Positions 8,705 through 19,403 of a stretch of 64,000 nt of DNA are shown here, piece by piece. A program made the translations under genes and the position numbers. A model generated the notes under the pieces. The model was not told where the DNA came from. It saw nothing but the letters and a program-made list of their open reading frames with translations, and did not search any database. The DNA is from Bacteriovorax sp. PP10 (lineage in GTDB: Bacteria > Bdellovibrionota > Bacteriovoracia > Bacteriovoracales > Bacteriovoracaceae): assembly GCF_035013165.1 (NCBI RefSeq), contig NZ_JAYGJQ010000002.1:1488001-1552000 (forward strand), in the 5' to 3' direction. The number at the start of each line of letters is the position of its first letter. Position 1 is the first letter of the stretch.

Positions 8705-10084
8705 TTAATTTGTGCAGTAACTATTATCAACTTTAGAGCTATACATAATGTCATTGGTTTTAGATTGCTTAAAACACGCTCCTCTAGTTGAGCTATAGTA
8801 GTATTGATTTTCCAGAGCACAATATTTGTCATCTAAGCGGGAGCTGTACATAATGTCATTAGCGTTTGAAACCTGATAACATTTCTCACGTGAAGTGCTG
8901 TAGTAAGATGTGTCTTCTTTGGCGCAGTACTTATCGTTTACGAGTGAGCTGTACATAATGTCATTATATTTTGAAACCTGATAACATTTTTCACGTGAAG
9001 TGCTGTAGTGAAAAGTGTTTTTTGCCGCACAGAACTTATCGGCAACTCGGTCGCTATACATAATATCATTACCTTTTGAAACCTTGAAGCATTCCTTTCT
9101 CGATGTAGAGTAGTGATACTGTCCTGCCTGGAAACAAAAGTTAGAATTAACTTTTGATGAGTACATAATAGTATTGTCCTGGCTTACTGGAAAACATTTC
9201 TCTTTTGAAGTACTGTAAAAATATTGTTTACCATCATTGAATCTTGAGTACTCATTGTCGTCTTCTTCGGATTCATTGTCGTTTACTTCAGATTCATTGC
9301 TGTTTTGTTCAATTCTTTCTGATTTGTTTTTAATTTCAGGTATATCTAATAGTTCAATCGTTTTCTTCATTTGTTTAATGTTGGCAATTGCTTGAGCATC
9401 AGACACCTTCTTTGAAGGTAAAATTTTAAGTGCATTGTTTAGCTTAACAATTTGTGCAGCATAAGTTGTATTGTTTAGAGATCTGTATAAATCCCACTGT
9501 AGCCATTCAAGAGAAATTCTTTGAATTTTGTACTGAGCAGAAGCATCGAAGATTGATTTGTTTAAATCATTTAAGAAATTAAAGTAGTCAATACCGAAGA
9601 TCTCAAATGGCATTACCGTTTTATTCGTTAAGCTGTTAAGATCAATATCGTAATACTTAATCGCAAGTTTTGCTGACGTTAAAAGAACACGTAGTTTTGT
9701 ATCGTTAGATCCAACGGCGTCGCGGTCAGTTTCAGCATCTAATGTTTCTGTAATAACCAATGAACGATTCAAGATATATCTCATGAATAGTTCTGATTTT
9801 TTTGGAGCGCTTTCGCCAACTGTTTGTTTAATCCCATCAGTTAGTCTCTCGATCTTATCATTCGTATTCAGGCCTTGTGTACTTGAAATTAAATCAGCAA
9901 GAAAGCTTTTTGAATTTTTTGCCCAAGGAAGAATAGATGCAATCTGTTCAGCAGTTAAAGTTTGCTGAGTGCCTTCTAGTAGTACATCTGGTTTTTTTAC
10001 TACTGGCATATCGATATCATCTGCAAAAATTGCTGTTGATAACAACATTGAAGATAGGGCGATTAGAATTAAGTTCTTTTTCAT
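8705..10084 (-). CDS. Secreted protein with five C-terminal two-cysteine repeats
   Basis: The 459-residue product has a signal peptide ending near Ala21-Asp22, a helical N-terminal half (residues ~30-260), an acidic Asn/Glu/Asp-rich linker (~265-285), and five tandem repeats of 35 residues from about 288 to the end. Each repeat follows the pattern YYSTSREKC, then NDIMYSS, then DKYC, so each has two cysteines 19-20 residues apart. The repeats suggest a disulfide-stabilised surface module for binding. I do not recognise the family. The gene stands alone between two intergenic regions with hairpins or AT-rich sequence. Confidence 0.85.
   Translation of the reverse strand: MKKNLILIALSSMLLSTAIFADDIDMPVVKKPDVLLEGTQQTLTAEQIASILPWAKNSKSFLADLISSTQGLNTNDKIERLTDGIKQTVGESAPKKSELFMRYILNRSLVITETLDAETDRDAVGSNDTKLRVLLTSAKLAIKYYDIDLNSLTNKTVMPFEIFGIDYFNFLNDLNKSIFDASAQYKIQRISLEWLQWDLYRSLNNTTYAAQIVKLNNALKILPSKKVSDAQAIANIKQMKKTIELLDIPEIKNKSERIEQNSNESEVNDNESEEDDNEYSRFNDGKQYFYSTSKEKCFPVSQDNTIMYSSKVNSNFCFQAGQYHYSTSRKECFKVSKGNDIMYSDRVADKFCAAKNTFHYSTSREKCYQVSKYNDIMYSSLVNDKYCAKEDTSYYSTSREKCYQVSNANDIMYSSRLDDKYCALENQYYYSSTRGACFKQSKTNDIMYSSKVDNSYCTN
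8708..9223 (-). repeat. Five in-frame ~105-bp tandem repeats
   Basis: These encode the 35-residue two-cysteine units of the secreted protein. Copies 3 and 4 are most alike; the first and last are the most diverged. The conserved core at DNA level encodes NDIMYSS (on the + strand, the recurring GCTGTACATAATGTCATT and variants). Confidence 0.85.
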
Positions 10085-10270
10085 AAATACTCATTTGAAA
10101 TAATTTTAGTTACCTCACGATAAATGAAATCTGGATTGGACTCAATTTAATCAGGACGTTGTGTAAGAATTACGGCCTACTGTAGTCAGCATGTACAGGT
10201 GTTAATGTCTTGAAAATATAAGGTTTCTCGAAAGAGAAATGGAGATTGTTCAAGAGAAGGGGTTGGCAGG

Positions 10271-11362
10271 CTATGAAAGAAGCAGGGTTTTTCCAGACTT
10301 ATTGCTTACCCCAGGTTTAATACTTAAATTTCTTCCAGACTCAATTCCGGCCGCATTTGCACCATGGTGATGAGTGCCAGCACTCATGGAAGAGTGGCCA
10401 ATTCTCGAGTAAACCGTCTTCATTTGCGCCGCTAGATTCTTTTCAATAATAGCGAGCTCAAAACTCTGCGCTGTTTTCTTCTTCTGCGTTTCAATCTTTT
10501 CAACATATCCTTTAGAGACACCTCTGAAAAAAGAATTTTTAGCAGTAAGGCCTTTGAAGGTCGGATTTTTTTTTGAGGCATCCTTCCACATATTTTCTAA
10601 TTCTAAATCTAAAAAGTGCGCGACGTACTCAGCAAGTTCAACACTTGTTTTGTCACCGATAACTTCCAGATAAAAAATACCACGGCCATGGTTAAAAACA
10701 GGGGATACGAAAAATGTTTTTAGAATTTCATAGATCGCTACGTGTTTCGTTTGTTTTCTAGAGGCTTCCAATACACGTTTGACGTACACCGTTTCATCTT
10801 CAACGTGAGTTTGTCTGGTCATGTCCAGGTTATGCTCTAATAAAAGCTGATTGGCCTTTAGAGTAGCAAGTTCACGCTCATGAGGGTTATCACTGCTGGT
10901 AAGAGCGAGAAGTTTTTTTAAGCGCTCTAATAGTTTTTCAGTTTTAAGGTCGCCTTCGATTTTATCGTTTTCTAAAACGACGTTTCCGTAAGCGCGCTCA
11001 ACTTCAGTATCCCATCCGTAACTTCTGCAGATGTTTTTGAATTCATCTCCGTGCATGACGTGTGTCCCGTGCAGGATGTAAGCAACGAAGTGGGCAAGCT
11101 CGTGGCGGATAATGTTTTTTAGGACTTTATCTTTTGCCTGGAACATTAGTTTTTTAGAAAGGCCTAATTCATAAGTGCGCGAGTCGAAATACCCTAAACG
11201 AGAGTTGTCCTCAAAGACGACAATGTTTAGTGGATATAAAACACCTTTATAAAGAACGCGGCTGCGGTCCATTTTTAAATTCATTTCGGCATTGATGATT
11301 TCACGCACGTCTTCGCGGACGCGGGCGATGAAGGCCTTAATGGTGTTGGAGTATAAAAACAT
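10271..11362 (-). CDS. SprT-like zinc-binding plus DUF2786-like protein
   Basis: The first ~130 residues resemble the SprT/zincin fold, with HELAH near residue 87 followed by HGDEF, which would bind zinc. After residue ~140 there is a DUF2786-type segment (LLERLKKLLALTSS, then NPHERELATLKANQLL). The C-terminus has GTHHHGANAAG, seen in such proteins after the DUF2786 core. No signal peptide is visible, so it is probably cytoplasmic. The role is unknown; SprT relatives process DNA-protein crosslinks, but that cannot be assumed here. It is monocistronic. Confidence 0.75.
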   Translation of the reverse strand: MFLYSNTIKAFIARVREDVREIINAEMNLKMDRSRVLYKGVLYPLNIVVFEDNSRLGYFDSRTYELGLSKKLMFQAKDKVLKNIIRHELAHFVAYILHGTHVMHGDEFKNICRSYGWDTEVERAYGNVVLENDKIEGDLKTEKLLERLKKLLALTSSDNPHERELATLKANQLLLEHNLDMTRQTHVEDETVYVKRVLEASRKQTKHVAIYEILKTFFVSPVFNHGRGIFYLEVIGDKTSVELAEYVAHFLDLELENMWKDASKKNPTFKGLTAKNSFFRGVSKGYVEKIETQKKKTAQSFELAIIEKNLAAQMKTVYSRIGHSSMSAGTHHHGANAAGIESGRNLSIKPGVSNKSGKTLLLS

Positions 11363-11512
11363 TCCTTATAATCGTTTAGCTGCTATCGATTATCAATACT
11401 CAGGAGGCAAAATATTGGCAGTAGTGAGAGGAAAATAATGGAATAAGTCACTGATAACTCTAAAACGTTATGGTGAGGCGATGAACTCTATTATAGTTCC
11501 TTAAGAGGTTTT

Positions 11513-11794
11513 ATGAAAAAGATCCTGATGTTCGCAATGTTTTGTTTATCTCCAAGCGTTTTTGCCGAGGGCGATTTTTGTACTGAACAAAAAGGTGTTT
11601 TAGAGACTTCAATTGGAACTTATAAATTCAAAACGATTGAGTATTGTCAGTTGGTCTACAAGAGACTTAAAAAGTGTCAGGATGATAATGTCTTGTTGGG
11701 AGAGAAGATGTTACCAAGGGTAGAGTGCTCGGATATTTTACAAGGGCTTATTGATTCAGGTTCAAAAAATATTGAGAAAGTTAACGATCAGTAA
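11513..11794 (+). CDS. Small secreted cysteine-containing protein
   Basis: The 93-residue product has a signal peptide ending near VFAEG. The mature ~75-residue chain carries four cysteines (DFC, EYC, KKC, VEC) that could form two disulfides. No family was recognised. The TTAAGAGG site just before the ATG supports the start. The sdh terminator follows immediately. Confidence 0.7.
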   Translation: MKKILMFAMFCLSPSVFAEGDFCTEQKGVLETSIGTYKFKTIEYCQLVYKRLKKCQDDNVLLGEKMLPRVECSDILQGLIDSGSKNIEKVNDQ

Positions 11795-11825
11795 AAAAAA
11801 GGGCCTCCGAAGAGGCCCTATCATT
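11795..11825. terminator. Bidirectional intrinsic terminator at the sdh operon end
   Basis: GGGCCTC and GAGGCCC form a stem with a short loop. On the minus strand the stem is followed by eight T residues, giving a strong terminator just after sdhB. It may also stop the small secreted-protein gene. Confidence 0.9.
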
Positions 11826-11829
11826 TGTT

Positions 11830-12603
<774 letters not shown>

Positions 12604-12613
12604 GGTGAACTCC

Positions 12614-14551
12614 TTACTTGTAAGATCTTTGTGTTAATTTAACGTATTCAAACTTTAGTTCTTCGATGTTACGAATTGGTTTAACACCTTCGCCTTGGTA
12701 TTCCCAAGCAGCAACGTGTGCGAAATTTTCATCGTCACGTTTTGCTTCACCTTCTTCAGTTTGAGACTCTTCTCTAAAGTGACCACCACATGATTCTGTA
12801 CGCTCAAGAGCGTCTAGTGCCATTAGTTCTCCCAGTTCTAAGAAGTCTGCTACACGACCTGCTTTTTCAAGCTCAGTGTTTACGTCAACATTTGTTCCCG
12901 TAACTTTTACGTCTTTCCAGAATTGCTCTCTGATAGATCTGATTTGATCGATGGCCTTTTTTAGACCAGCTTCATTTCTCGCCATACCAACGTTGTCCCA
13001 CATTACGTGACCAAGTTGTTTATGGAAATGATCTACAGTCTTCGTTCCGTTTACAGCAAGTAGACGGTCGAATTTTGCTTTTGATTCAGCTAATGCTTTT
13101 TCAAATTCGTGGTGAGTAAGTTCAAGTTTTTCGAATTTGTTTGAAGCAAAATAATTTCCGATTGTGTACGGAAGAACGAAGTATCCATCAGCTAAACCTT
13201 GCATTAGAGCAGAAGCTCCAAGACGGTTAGCACCGTGATCAGAGAAGTTTGCTTCACCGATAACGAATAGACCTTCAACGTTACTCATTAAGTTGTAATC
13301 AACCCATAGACCACCCATTGTGTAGTGGATAGCAGGGTAGATCATCATTGGATTTTTGTATGGGTTCGAGTCAGTGATCTGCTCGTACATTTCAAAAAGG
13401 TTTCCGTATCTAGCTCTAATTTTATCTTCACCTTCGCGCTCAATTGCTGAAGCGAAATCTAAATAAACAGCAAGACCAGTAGCTCCTACACCAAAACCAG
13501 CATCACACATGTTCTTTGCGTTTCTTGAAGCAACGTCACGTGGAACAAGGTTACCGAATGATGGATAGATTCTCTCTAGGTAGTAATCTCTTTCGTTCTC
13601 TGGAATTTGAGAAGGTGGACGTTTGTCTCCCTTCGCTTTTGGAACCCAAACACGTCCGTCGTTTCTTAGTGACTCAGACATTAGAGTAAGTTTTGATTGG
13701 TGATCCCCAGAAACCGGAATACAAGTCGGGTGAATTTGCGTGAAACATGGGTTTCCGAAATAAGCACCTTTTTTGTAAGCGCGGAATGCTGCTGATGCGT
13801 TTGATGCTTTTGCGTTTGTAGAAAGATAGAACACGTTTCCGTATCCACCAGTCGCAAGAACAACAGCGTCTGCCATATGTTTTTCGAATTCACCAGTGAT
13901 CATGTTTCTAACGATTACACCGCGAGCTTTTCCATCGATGATAACTAGTTCAGTCATCTCACGACGAGTAAGTGATGTGATTTTTCCGTTGTGAACTTCT
14001 TTCATCATGGCAGAGTATGCACCTAATAAAAGCTGCTGACCTGTTTGTCCACGAGCATAGAATGTACGTGATACTTGAGATCCACCGAATGATCTGTTTG
14101 AAAGTGTTCCACCGTATTCACGAGCAAATGGTACCCCTTGGGCCACACATTGATCGATGATGTTGTTGGCAACTTCAGCAAGACGGTGAACGTTTGATTC
14201 ACGAGCTCTATAGTCACCACCTTTTACAGTGTCATAAAATAAACGGTGAACAGAGTCACCATCATTAGTATAGTTTTTTGCAGCGTTGATACCACCTTGA
14301 GCAGCGATCGAGTGAGCGCGTCTTGGTGAATCTTGTACGCAGAAAGTTTTTACGTTGTATCCAAGTTCAGCAAGTGAAGCAGCGGCAGATCCACCAGCAA
14401 GACCAGTTCCCACTACGATAACAGAGTACTTTCTCTTGTTAGCAGGGTTAACGATCTTCATGTGAAACTTGTGTTCGCTCCAACGTTCAGCGATTGGACC
14501 AGTAGGAGTTTTACCATCTAGTTTTTTAATGTTTGGATTTGTAGCAGACAT
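12614..14551 (-). CDS. sdhA: Succinate dehydrogenase flavoprotein subunit
   Basis: SdhA oxidises succinate to fumarate using covalently bound FAD. The 645 residues have the dinucleotide-binding [10 protein letters not shown] near residue 47, the FAD-linkage segment [11 protein letters not shown] with the His that carries FAD, and the substrate-site region [11 protein letters not shown]. The ATG lies one base after the sdhC stop, with CAAGGAG inside the sdhC tail. It could also act as a fumarate reductase. Operon position and partner genes support complex II. Confidence 0.96.
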   Translation of the reverse strand: MSATNPNIKKLDGKTPTGPIAERWSEHKFHMKIVNPANKRKYSVIVVGTGLAGGSAAASLAELGYNVKTFCVQDSPRRAHSIAAQGGINAAKNYTNDGDSVHRLFYDTVKGGDYRARESNVHRLAEVANNIIDQCVAQGVPFAREYGGTLSNRSFGGSQVSRTFYARGQTGQQLLLGAYSAMMKEVHNGKITSLTRREMTELVIIDGKARGVIVRNMITGEFEKHMADAVVLATGGYGNVFYLSTNAKASNASAAFRAYKKGAYFGNPCFTQIHPTCIPVSGDHQSKLTLMSESLRNDGRVWVPKAKGDKRPPSQIPENERDYYLERIYPSFGNLVPRDVASRNAKNMCDAGFGVGATGLAVYLDFASAIEREGEDKIRARYGNLFEMYEQITDSNPYKNPMMIYPAIHYTMGGLWVDYNLMSNVEGLFVIGEANFSDHGANRLGASALMQGLADGYFVLPYTIGNYFASNKFEKLELTHHEFEKALAESKAKFDRLLAVNGTKTVDHFHKQLGHVMWDNVGMARNEAGLKKAIDQIRSIREQFWKDVKVTGTNVDVNTELEKAGRVADFLELGELMALDALERTESCGGHFREESQTEEGEAKRDDENFAHVAAWEYQGEGVKPIRNIEELKFEYVKLTQRSYK

Positions 14552-14552
14552 A

Positions 14553-15230
14553 TTATCTTACTCCTTGGAAATAGCAGAAAACAGCTAGAGCAGAAAATCC
14601 GCCACCAACTAGAATTCCAAATGCCCATGCAGCACATTTTAATTTTGGCATGTATTTAGGGTGGTTAAGACCCAATGATTGAAACGCTGACCAGAAACCG
14701 TGGCTAACGTGAACACCAAGAGAAACGACAGCGATAACATAAAATAGAACGTGTAATGGATCCTGGAAGTATTCAATTGTTGTTTTGTAAAGATCTCTCA
14801 TTACAACACCGTTTACAGTTGTTTCGTAGTAGGCCCCGAATTTTAATCCTAAGATGTGAATGACAAGAAAAATAAGAGTTAAAATTCCTGAGTACACCAT
14901 AGTTGAAGAAGCAAACGTAGCACCTCTTCCTGAATGCTTTCTAGCGTAAGCATAAGGTATTGGACGAGCAGCTCTGTTTTCAAGGATAAGTTTGATGGCA
15001 AATCCAATGTGAGCAAGGAAGACGGCCAATAGACCTGCTTCAGCTAAATAAATGAGTGGATTGCTCGCAAGTGTGTGTGCATATTTATTGAATGCGTCTG
15101 ATCCAATAAAAAGCGTACAGTTTCCGAGAAAGTGTGAAAGAACGAAGCCGCATAGTAATAGTCCCGTAATACCCATGATCTGTTTTTTTACGACAGAGTT
15201 GAGAAACGAGCTCGAAGGTTTAGAACTCAT
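14553..15230 (-). CDS. sdhC: Succinate dehydrogenase cytochrome b subunit
   Basis: This single 225-residue membrane anchor has about five transmembrane helices and several conserved His residues (SHFLGNC, FLAHIGF, VIHILGL, HVSHGFW) that would ligate two haems b. This is the type B complex II, without a separate SdhD. It is the first gene of sdhCAB, and its final codons supply the Shine-Dalgarno site of sdhA. The 199-bp gap to rimB must hold both promoters; I saw no convincing consensus there. Confidence 0.93.
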   Translation of the reverse strand: MSSKPSSSFLNSVVKKQIMGITGLLLCGFVLSHFLGNCTLFIGSDAFNKYAHTLASNPLIYLAEAGLLAVFLAHIGFAIKLILENRAARPIPYAYARKHSGRGATFASSTMVYSGILTLIFLVIHILGLKFGAYYETTVNGVVMRDLYKTTIEYFQDPLHVLFYVIAVVSLGVHVSHGFWSAFQSLGLNHPKYMPKLKCAAWAFGILVGGGFSALAVFCYFQGVR

Positions 15231-15429
15231 AGGAAAGTGCCCCTTGGAAAATAGTGATTGTCTAAATGTGACGTTAACGATGTTAATTCTAACTTAGCGG
15301 AAACGAATGGTTAAGCAGAATATTGTCTTTTTAAAATAGGTTAATTTTAGCCTTGTTTAAAAGATGAAAAGACACTATTTTTTGATGATTGGCCGTGGCA
15401 GTATTAGGTAAGATTTATTTGAGGATTTA

Positions 15430-15879
15430 ATGAAAGAACAAAAGACCGATTTAGAATTTGTGGGGTGGCGTGAAACTGTTAGCCTACCCAAATTTAAGTT
15501 AAAAGAATTGCGAGCGAAAATCGATACAGGTGCAAAAACTTCAGCACTGCATGCAGATAAGATTGAATTCATCACTGTCAAAGGTGAGCAGTATGTCCGT
15601 TTCCTTTTTATTACTGAAGATGGCAAACATCATTATATTAAATCGCCGCTAATAGAAGAGCGCTCAATTAGAAGTTCCAATGGCGACAGAACCGTAAGGC
15701 CTGTTGTGAAAACAGAAATCAAAATGGGACACCACCGTTTTGAAATTGAAGTGACTTTGATCAACCGCGATTTGATGGGTTTCAAAATGCTTATTGGGAG
15801 AGAGGCCTTAAATGGAAGGTTTCTTATCAACCCGTCAAAACACCATATGTTAAAAACTAAAAAGGAAAAACTTCAATGA
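15430..15879 (+). CDS. RimB-like ATP-dependent zinc protease family protein
   Basis: This 149-residue protein belongs to the retropepsin-like putative ATP-dependent zinc protease family found beside rimK. It has the signature [14 protein letters not shown] near residue 33 and a later GREAL motif. In the RimABK system the partner protease trims the poly-glutamate tail that RimK adds to ribosomal protein S6. The stop overlaps the rimK start by four bases, so the two are translationally coupled. Confidence 0.85.
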   Translation: MKEQKTDLEFVGWRETVSLPKFKLKELRAKIDTGAKTSALHADKIEFITVKGEQYVRFLFITEDGKHHYIKSPLIEERSIRSSNGDRTVRPVVKTEIKMGHHRFEIEVTLINRDLMGFKMLIGREALNGRFLINPSKHHMLKTKKEKLQ

Positions 15880-16778
15880 AAATTGCCATTCTTTCTAGGA
15901 ACTCAAGTCTGTATTCAACGAGACGTCTTGTTGAGGCCGGCAAAGCAAGAGGCCATGAAATTGAAGTTATCGACACATTAAAGTGTTATATGGATATTAC
16001 ATCGACTAAACCGATGGTGCACTATCAGGACAGAGCTCTTGAGGATTTTGATGCGATCATTCCAAGAATTGGCGCGTCAATTACATTTTATGGAACGGCC
16101 GTTATCCGTCAGTTTGAAATGATGGGTGTTTTTTCATTAAATGAAAGTGTGGCCATTGCACGTGCCCGCGATAAACTGAGATCACTTCAGATATTATCGA
16201 GAAAAGGACTGGGTCTTCCTGTGACAGGTTTTGCTCACTCTACTAAGATGACGCAAGAACTAATTAAGTTAGTTGGTGGAGCTCCTCTAGTAGTAAAACT
16301 TTTAGAAGGAACTCAAGGTAAAGGCGTGGTTCTCGCTGAAACAAACTCAGCAGCAGAATCGGTTATCGATGCTTTCAGAGAAATGGATGCAAACATTCTT
16401 GTTCAGGAATTTATTAAAGAAGCACGTGGATCAGATATTAGATGTTTTGTTGTTGGTGACGAAGTTGTTGCGACAATGATGAGAACGGCGAAGGCCGGAG
16501 AGTTTAGAAGTAATCTTCACCGAGGTGGAACAGCTAAGGTTGTCGAGATTACTAAAGAAGAAAGACAAGCAGCACTGGACGCAACTAAAGCGTTGGGATT
16601 AAACCTTGCTGGTGTGGATATGCTTCGCTCAGAGCGCGGACCTCTTATTATGGAAGTGAATTCAAGCCCGGGATTAAATGGGATTGAAACAGCGACTGGT
16701 AAAGATGTTGCGGGAATGATCATAGAGTATTTAGAACGCATCGATAAAAATTCAACAGAGACCAAAGGTAACGGATAA
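15876..16778 (+). CDS. rimK: RimK-type ATP-grasp glutamate ligase
   Basis: RimK adds glutamates to the C-terminus of ribosomal protein S6 and can remodel translation. The 300-residue product has the RimK N-terminal start [15 protein letters not shown], the ATP-grasp region [22 protein letters not shown] near residue 178, and a metal-binding [12 protein letters not shown] near the end. The upstream coupled protease gene supports the role. Other ATP-grasp ligases of this fold exist, but the close fit and context favour RimK. Confidence 0.92.
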   Translation: MKIAILSRNSSLYSTRRLVEAGKARGHEIEVIDTLKCYMDITSTKPMVHYQDRALEDFDAIIPRIGASITFYGTAVIRQFEMMGVFSLNESVAIARARDKLRSLQILSRKGLGLPVTGFAHSTKMTQELIKLVGGAPLVVKLLEGTQGKGVVLAETNSAAESVIDAFREMDANILVQEFIKEARGSDIRCFVVGDEVVATMMRTAKAGEFRSNLHRGGTAKVVEITKEERQAALDATKALGLNLAGVDMLRSERGPLIMEVNSSPGLNGIETATGKDVAGMIIEYLERIDKNSTETKGNG

Positions 16779-17018
16779 GTGAACATTACAGAATTTCCCG
16801 CAGAATATTTTATTAAACTCGACGGCCAGGATTTCCTTGTTGGCCGTCTGTCGATTAATAAAATGAATTCAAGTTACTGGGTAGAAATCGATATTGTCAC
16901 GAAAGAGTCTAAGAAGATTTTTGCTCATGTGGGCAACCTTTATAATACCGCTGATCTTGATGAGGCCGTAAACAGGTCTGTCGAGATGCTGGCCAAATAT
17001 GTTAAGCCTAAGAATTAA
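16779..17018 (+). CDS. Small protein linked to rimK
   Basis: The 79-residue acidic protein starts with GTG directly after the rimK stop, with no gap. It has a mixed alpha/beta look and no recognised domain, and is not membrane-bound. The tight coupling suggests it works with RimK and its protease, possibly in the role RimA plays elsewhere, although I saw no similarity to RimA. Confidence 0.7.
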   Translation: MNITEFPAEYFIKLDGQDFLVGRLSINKMNSSYWVEIDIVTKESKKIFAHVGNLYNTADLDEAVNRSVEMLAKYVKPKN

Positions 17019-17045
17019 TTCGCTCAGGTATTAAATCCCAAAAAG

Positions 17046-17084
17046 TTGACATTCACCTAACACAATCCGTTTTACTTAGTGTTA
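17046..17084 (+). promoter_or_regulatory. Possible promoter with flanking inverted repeat before the histidine kinase
   Basis: TTGACA at 17046-17051 is a perfect -35 element; the -10 at 17069-17075 (GTTTTAC) is weak. TAACAC (17058-17063) and GTGTTA (17079-17084) form a 6-bp inverted repeat overlapping it, which could bind a regulator such as the response regulator encoded downstream. Confidence 0.35.
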
Positions 17085-17096
17085 AAATAATCACCA

Positions 17097-18638
17097 ATGC
17101 GAATGTACGTCCTGCTTATTTTTACCGCCATCCTGCTGTCTTTTTCGACGGCCTATTATGCTATTAACCTTTCTAACAAATCATCGGCGAGTATTTCGGA
17201 AATAGAAGAGATTCAGAAGTATAAAAAAGAGTTCTATAAACAGGGTCATCCTATTTTAGAAATCGATTTAAGCTCGATGTATCCTTCGAGACTTTTTTCT
17301 CAGCTATTGCAGCCGCAAAACGTTTTTGCCCGCGAAGCAAAGACTGTGAAAACATATTTTTCGAAATCCTGTAACAATACATTCGAGAGAATGAGTAAGC
17401 TTTATTTTGATAAAAGTGAAACATGGGAAGACTTTCGTTGTAACCGTATCACCAGGCTTCCTCCGGGCTTTTTTGAAAACGCGCCACTGGTTCATGAAAC
17501 TGGTGTGAGTTATGCGTTCCTGGCCTTTTTATCGGGGAGAGAGCCGTTTTTTACTCATGAATGGGTGAGAAATAATTTAAATCTTTTTCACATGTATGAA
17601 CTGGAAGAACTTCCACCTAAAAGTCTTGAAGGGAATTTTAAAATCCTCTCTCAACTTAATAAAAATGAACTTGAGGCCCTGGTAAAAGGCAGCAATTATA
17701 TTTTGACCAATGATTATCTTTTGGTGAGAAATCGTAAAAAATTCAATGTCACTTATAAGATTTTTACCAAGCTTGAGTTTGAACAGTATTTAAAAGAAAA
17801 AATCTTCTACCTTCGTCCTTATGAAGAAGGGGCGCAGTGTTTTTATAGAGAAGATCATTTCTGTTGGGAAAAGGACGACAGGACTTTAGTTCAGATCTTC
17901 ATGCAGTCATCTATTGTTGTTTTCGGTGGCTCGCTTGTCGTTCTCCTTCTAATTGCCGTGATTCTTTATAGAAAGATTAAGCAGCAAGGTTTTGAAGAAG
18001 AAAGGAAAAAGCATGCGCTGCGAGTTTTAACTCATGAGCTCCGAACTCCGATTGCGAATTTAATGTTACAAGTTGAGCAGATCAACAAACAGTCTGACTT
18101 AATCCCAGCGAGTATTTTAGAAGAATTTTTAAAGATGGAAGGCGAGGTCTATAGGCTTAAGAGATTAGCCGAGAAGAGTACGAGTTATCTTCAAACGAAT
18201 GATGGCAAGTCTTTGCTGGCCATTACTCTTCAGGAAGTTCCATCGGTGAATGAACTCATTATTGATATGATTCATGACTACACTGAAAAGGGTGTAGGGT
18301 TTACAGCTTCACCAACTGACGGGCCATTTAGAATGGATGTCTATTGGTACGGAATTTGTGTAAAGAATCTTTTAGAAAATGCCTTTCATCACGGAAAGAG
18401 TCCGGTGATGGTGAAATGGACGCTTGTTAATGATGAGCTGACATTAACGGTGACTGATGCAGGTGTATGCCCTTATAAAAATCTGGAAGAGATCTTGTCG
18501 TCTGATCGCACAGGGAAAAACTCCAGAGGGCTAGGGCTCGGCATGAGTATCGTGCAAAAAATTATGCAGGAGATGGATGGAAAACTTTCCTACCAGCAAA
18601 CTCCTACAACCTTCTCTCTTTTTTTAAGGAATAAATAA
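17097..18638 (+). CDS. Membrane histidine kinase, VxrA-like (DUF3404-type sensor)
   Basis: This 513-residue sensor has an N-terminal membrane segment, a periplasmic domain of about 250 residues with cysteines (SKSCNN, FRCNR, QCFYR, FCWEKDD), a second membrane segment near 275-295, the phospho-acceptor His near 313 in THELRTP, an ATPase N box (ENAFHHG) and the G2 box GLGLGMSI. The periplasmic domain and the region after the H box recall VxrA/WigK of Vibrio, which responds to cell-wall damage; this is from memory, not a search. The gene overlaps its response regulator by one base. Confidence 0.85.
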   Translation: MRMYVLLIFTAILLSFSTAYYAINLSNKSSASISEIEEIQKYKKEFYKQGHPILEIDLSSMYPSRLFSQLLQPQNVFAREAKTVKTYFSKSCNNTFERMSKLYFDKSETWEDFRCNRITRLPPGFFENAPLVHETGVSYAFLAFLSGREPFFTHEWVRNNLNLFHMYELEELPPKSLEGNFKILSQLNKNELEALVKGSNYILTNDYLLVRNRKKFNVTYKIFTKLEFEQYLKEKIFYLRPYEEGAQCFYREDHFCWEKDDRTLVQIFMQSSIVVFGGSLVVLLLIAVILYRKIKQQGFEEERKKHALRVLTHELRTPIANLMLQVEQINKQSDLIPASILEEFLKMEGEVYRLKRLAEKSTSYLQTNDGKSLLAITLQEVPSVNELIIDMIHDYTEKGVGFTASPTDGPFRMDVYWYGICVKNLLENAFHHGKSPVMVKWTLVNDELTLTVTDAGVCPYKNLEEILSSDRTGKNSRGLGLGMSIVQKIMQEMDGKLSYQQTPTTFSLFLRNK

Positions 18639-19306
18639 TGAAGCAGGTTTTAATTGTTGAAGATGATGAAAATTTAGGAAAATCGTTGAAAAAAATTTTG
18701 GAGAGTGAAGGGATGAAAGCGCAACTGGCGCCAACTCTCGAACTTGCTCGTACACTATTGTCCAAAGACCTGGATGTCATCGTTTTAGACTGGATGCTAC
18801 CTGATGGACAGGGGATAGATTTCTTGCGCGAAATTCGCTCAAAAGAATTCTCTATGCCGGTTATTATGCTGACGGCGAGAACAGATCTCATTGATAAAGT
18901 TTTAGGACTGGAAACGGGCGCTAATGACTATATGACAAAACCGTTTGAGTCCCGCGAATTAATTGCGCGTGTACGCGTTCAATTGAGAGAGAAAGTTGCA
19001 GTGATCGCCCGCTCTGAAAAAGTTATGGTGGGAAAGTTAATGATTAATGATATGGAAAAAGAAGTTCTCTATGATGGACGTAAAGTTACATTTACGAAAA
19101 TGGAATATGAATTAGTAAGACTGCTTGCAGAAAATCCACGTCAAACATTCTCGCGTGAGAATCTTTTAGATAAAGTTTGGGGGTATGAGAATTTTCCAAC
19201 GACCAGGACTGTCGATACACACGTTTTACAAATCAGACAAAAAACGGCCGATGATATTATCGAAACGATCCGCGGTCTTGGTTACCGATTAGGAACCATG
19301 TCGTAG
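18638..19306 (+). CDS. OmpR-family response regulator (VxrB-like)
   Basis: The 222 residues contain an N-terminal receiver domain with the acidic pocket VEDD (8-10), phospho-acceptor Asp51 in VLDWMLPD and a TKPFE lysine, followed by an OmpR/PhoB winged-helix DNA-binding domain ending RGLGYRL. It is coupled to the sensor kinase by a TAATG overlap. The partner suggests control of envelope functions, but the target genes cannot be read from the sequence. Confidence 0.93.
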   Translation: MKQVLIVEDDENLGKSLKKILESEGMKAQLAPTLELARTLLSKDLDVIVLDWMLPDGQGIDFLREIRSKEFSMPVIMLTARTDLIDKVLGLETGANDYMTKPFESRELIARVRVQLREKVAVIARSEKVMVGKLMINDMEKEVLYDGRKVTFTKMEYELVRLLAENPRQTFSRENLLDKVWGYENFPTTRTVDTHVLQIRQKTADDIIETIRGLGYRLGTMS

Positions 19307-19403
19307 ACGTCCCAATGTCAACTCGAATTGACAATCAATTTACCAAAAGCTGACTCATATATTTAGGCCTCTGCTACGATGAGAATACCATCAGGAGGAC
19401 CTA

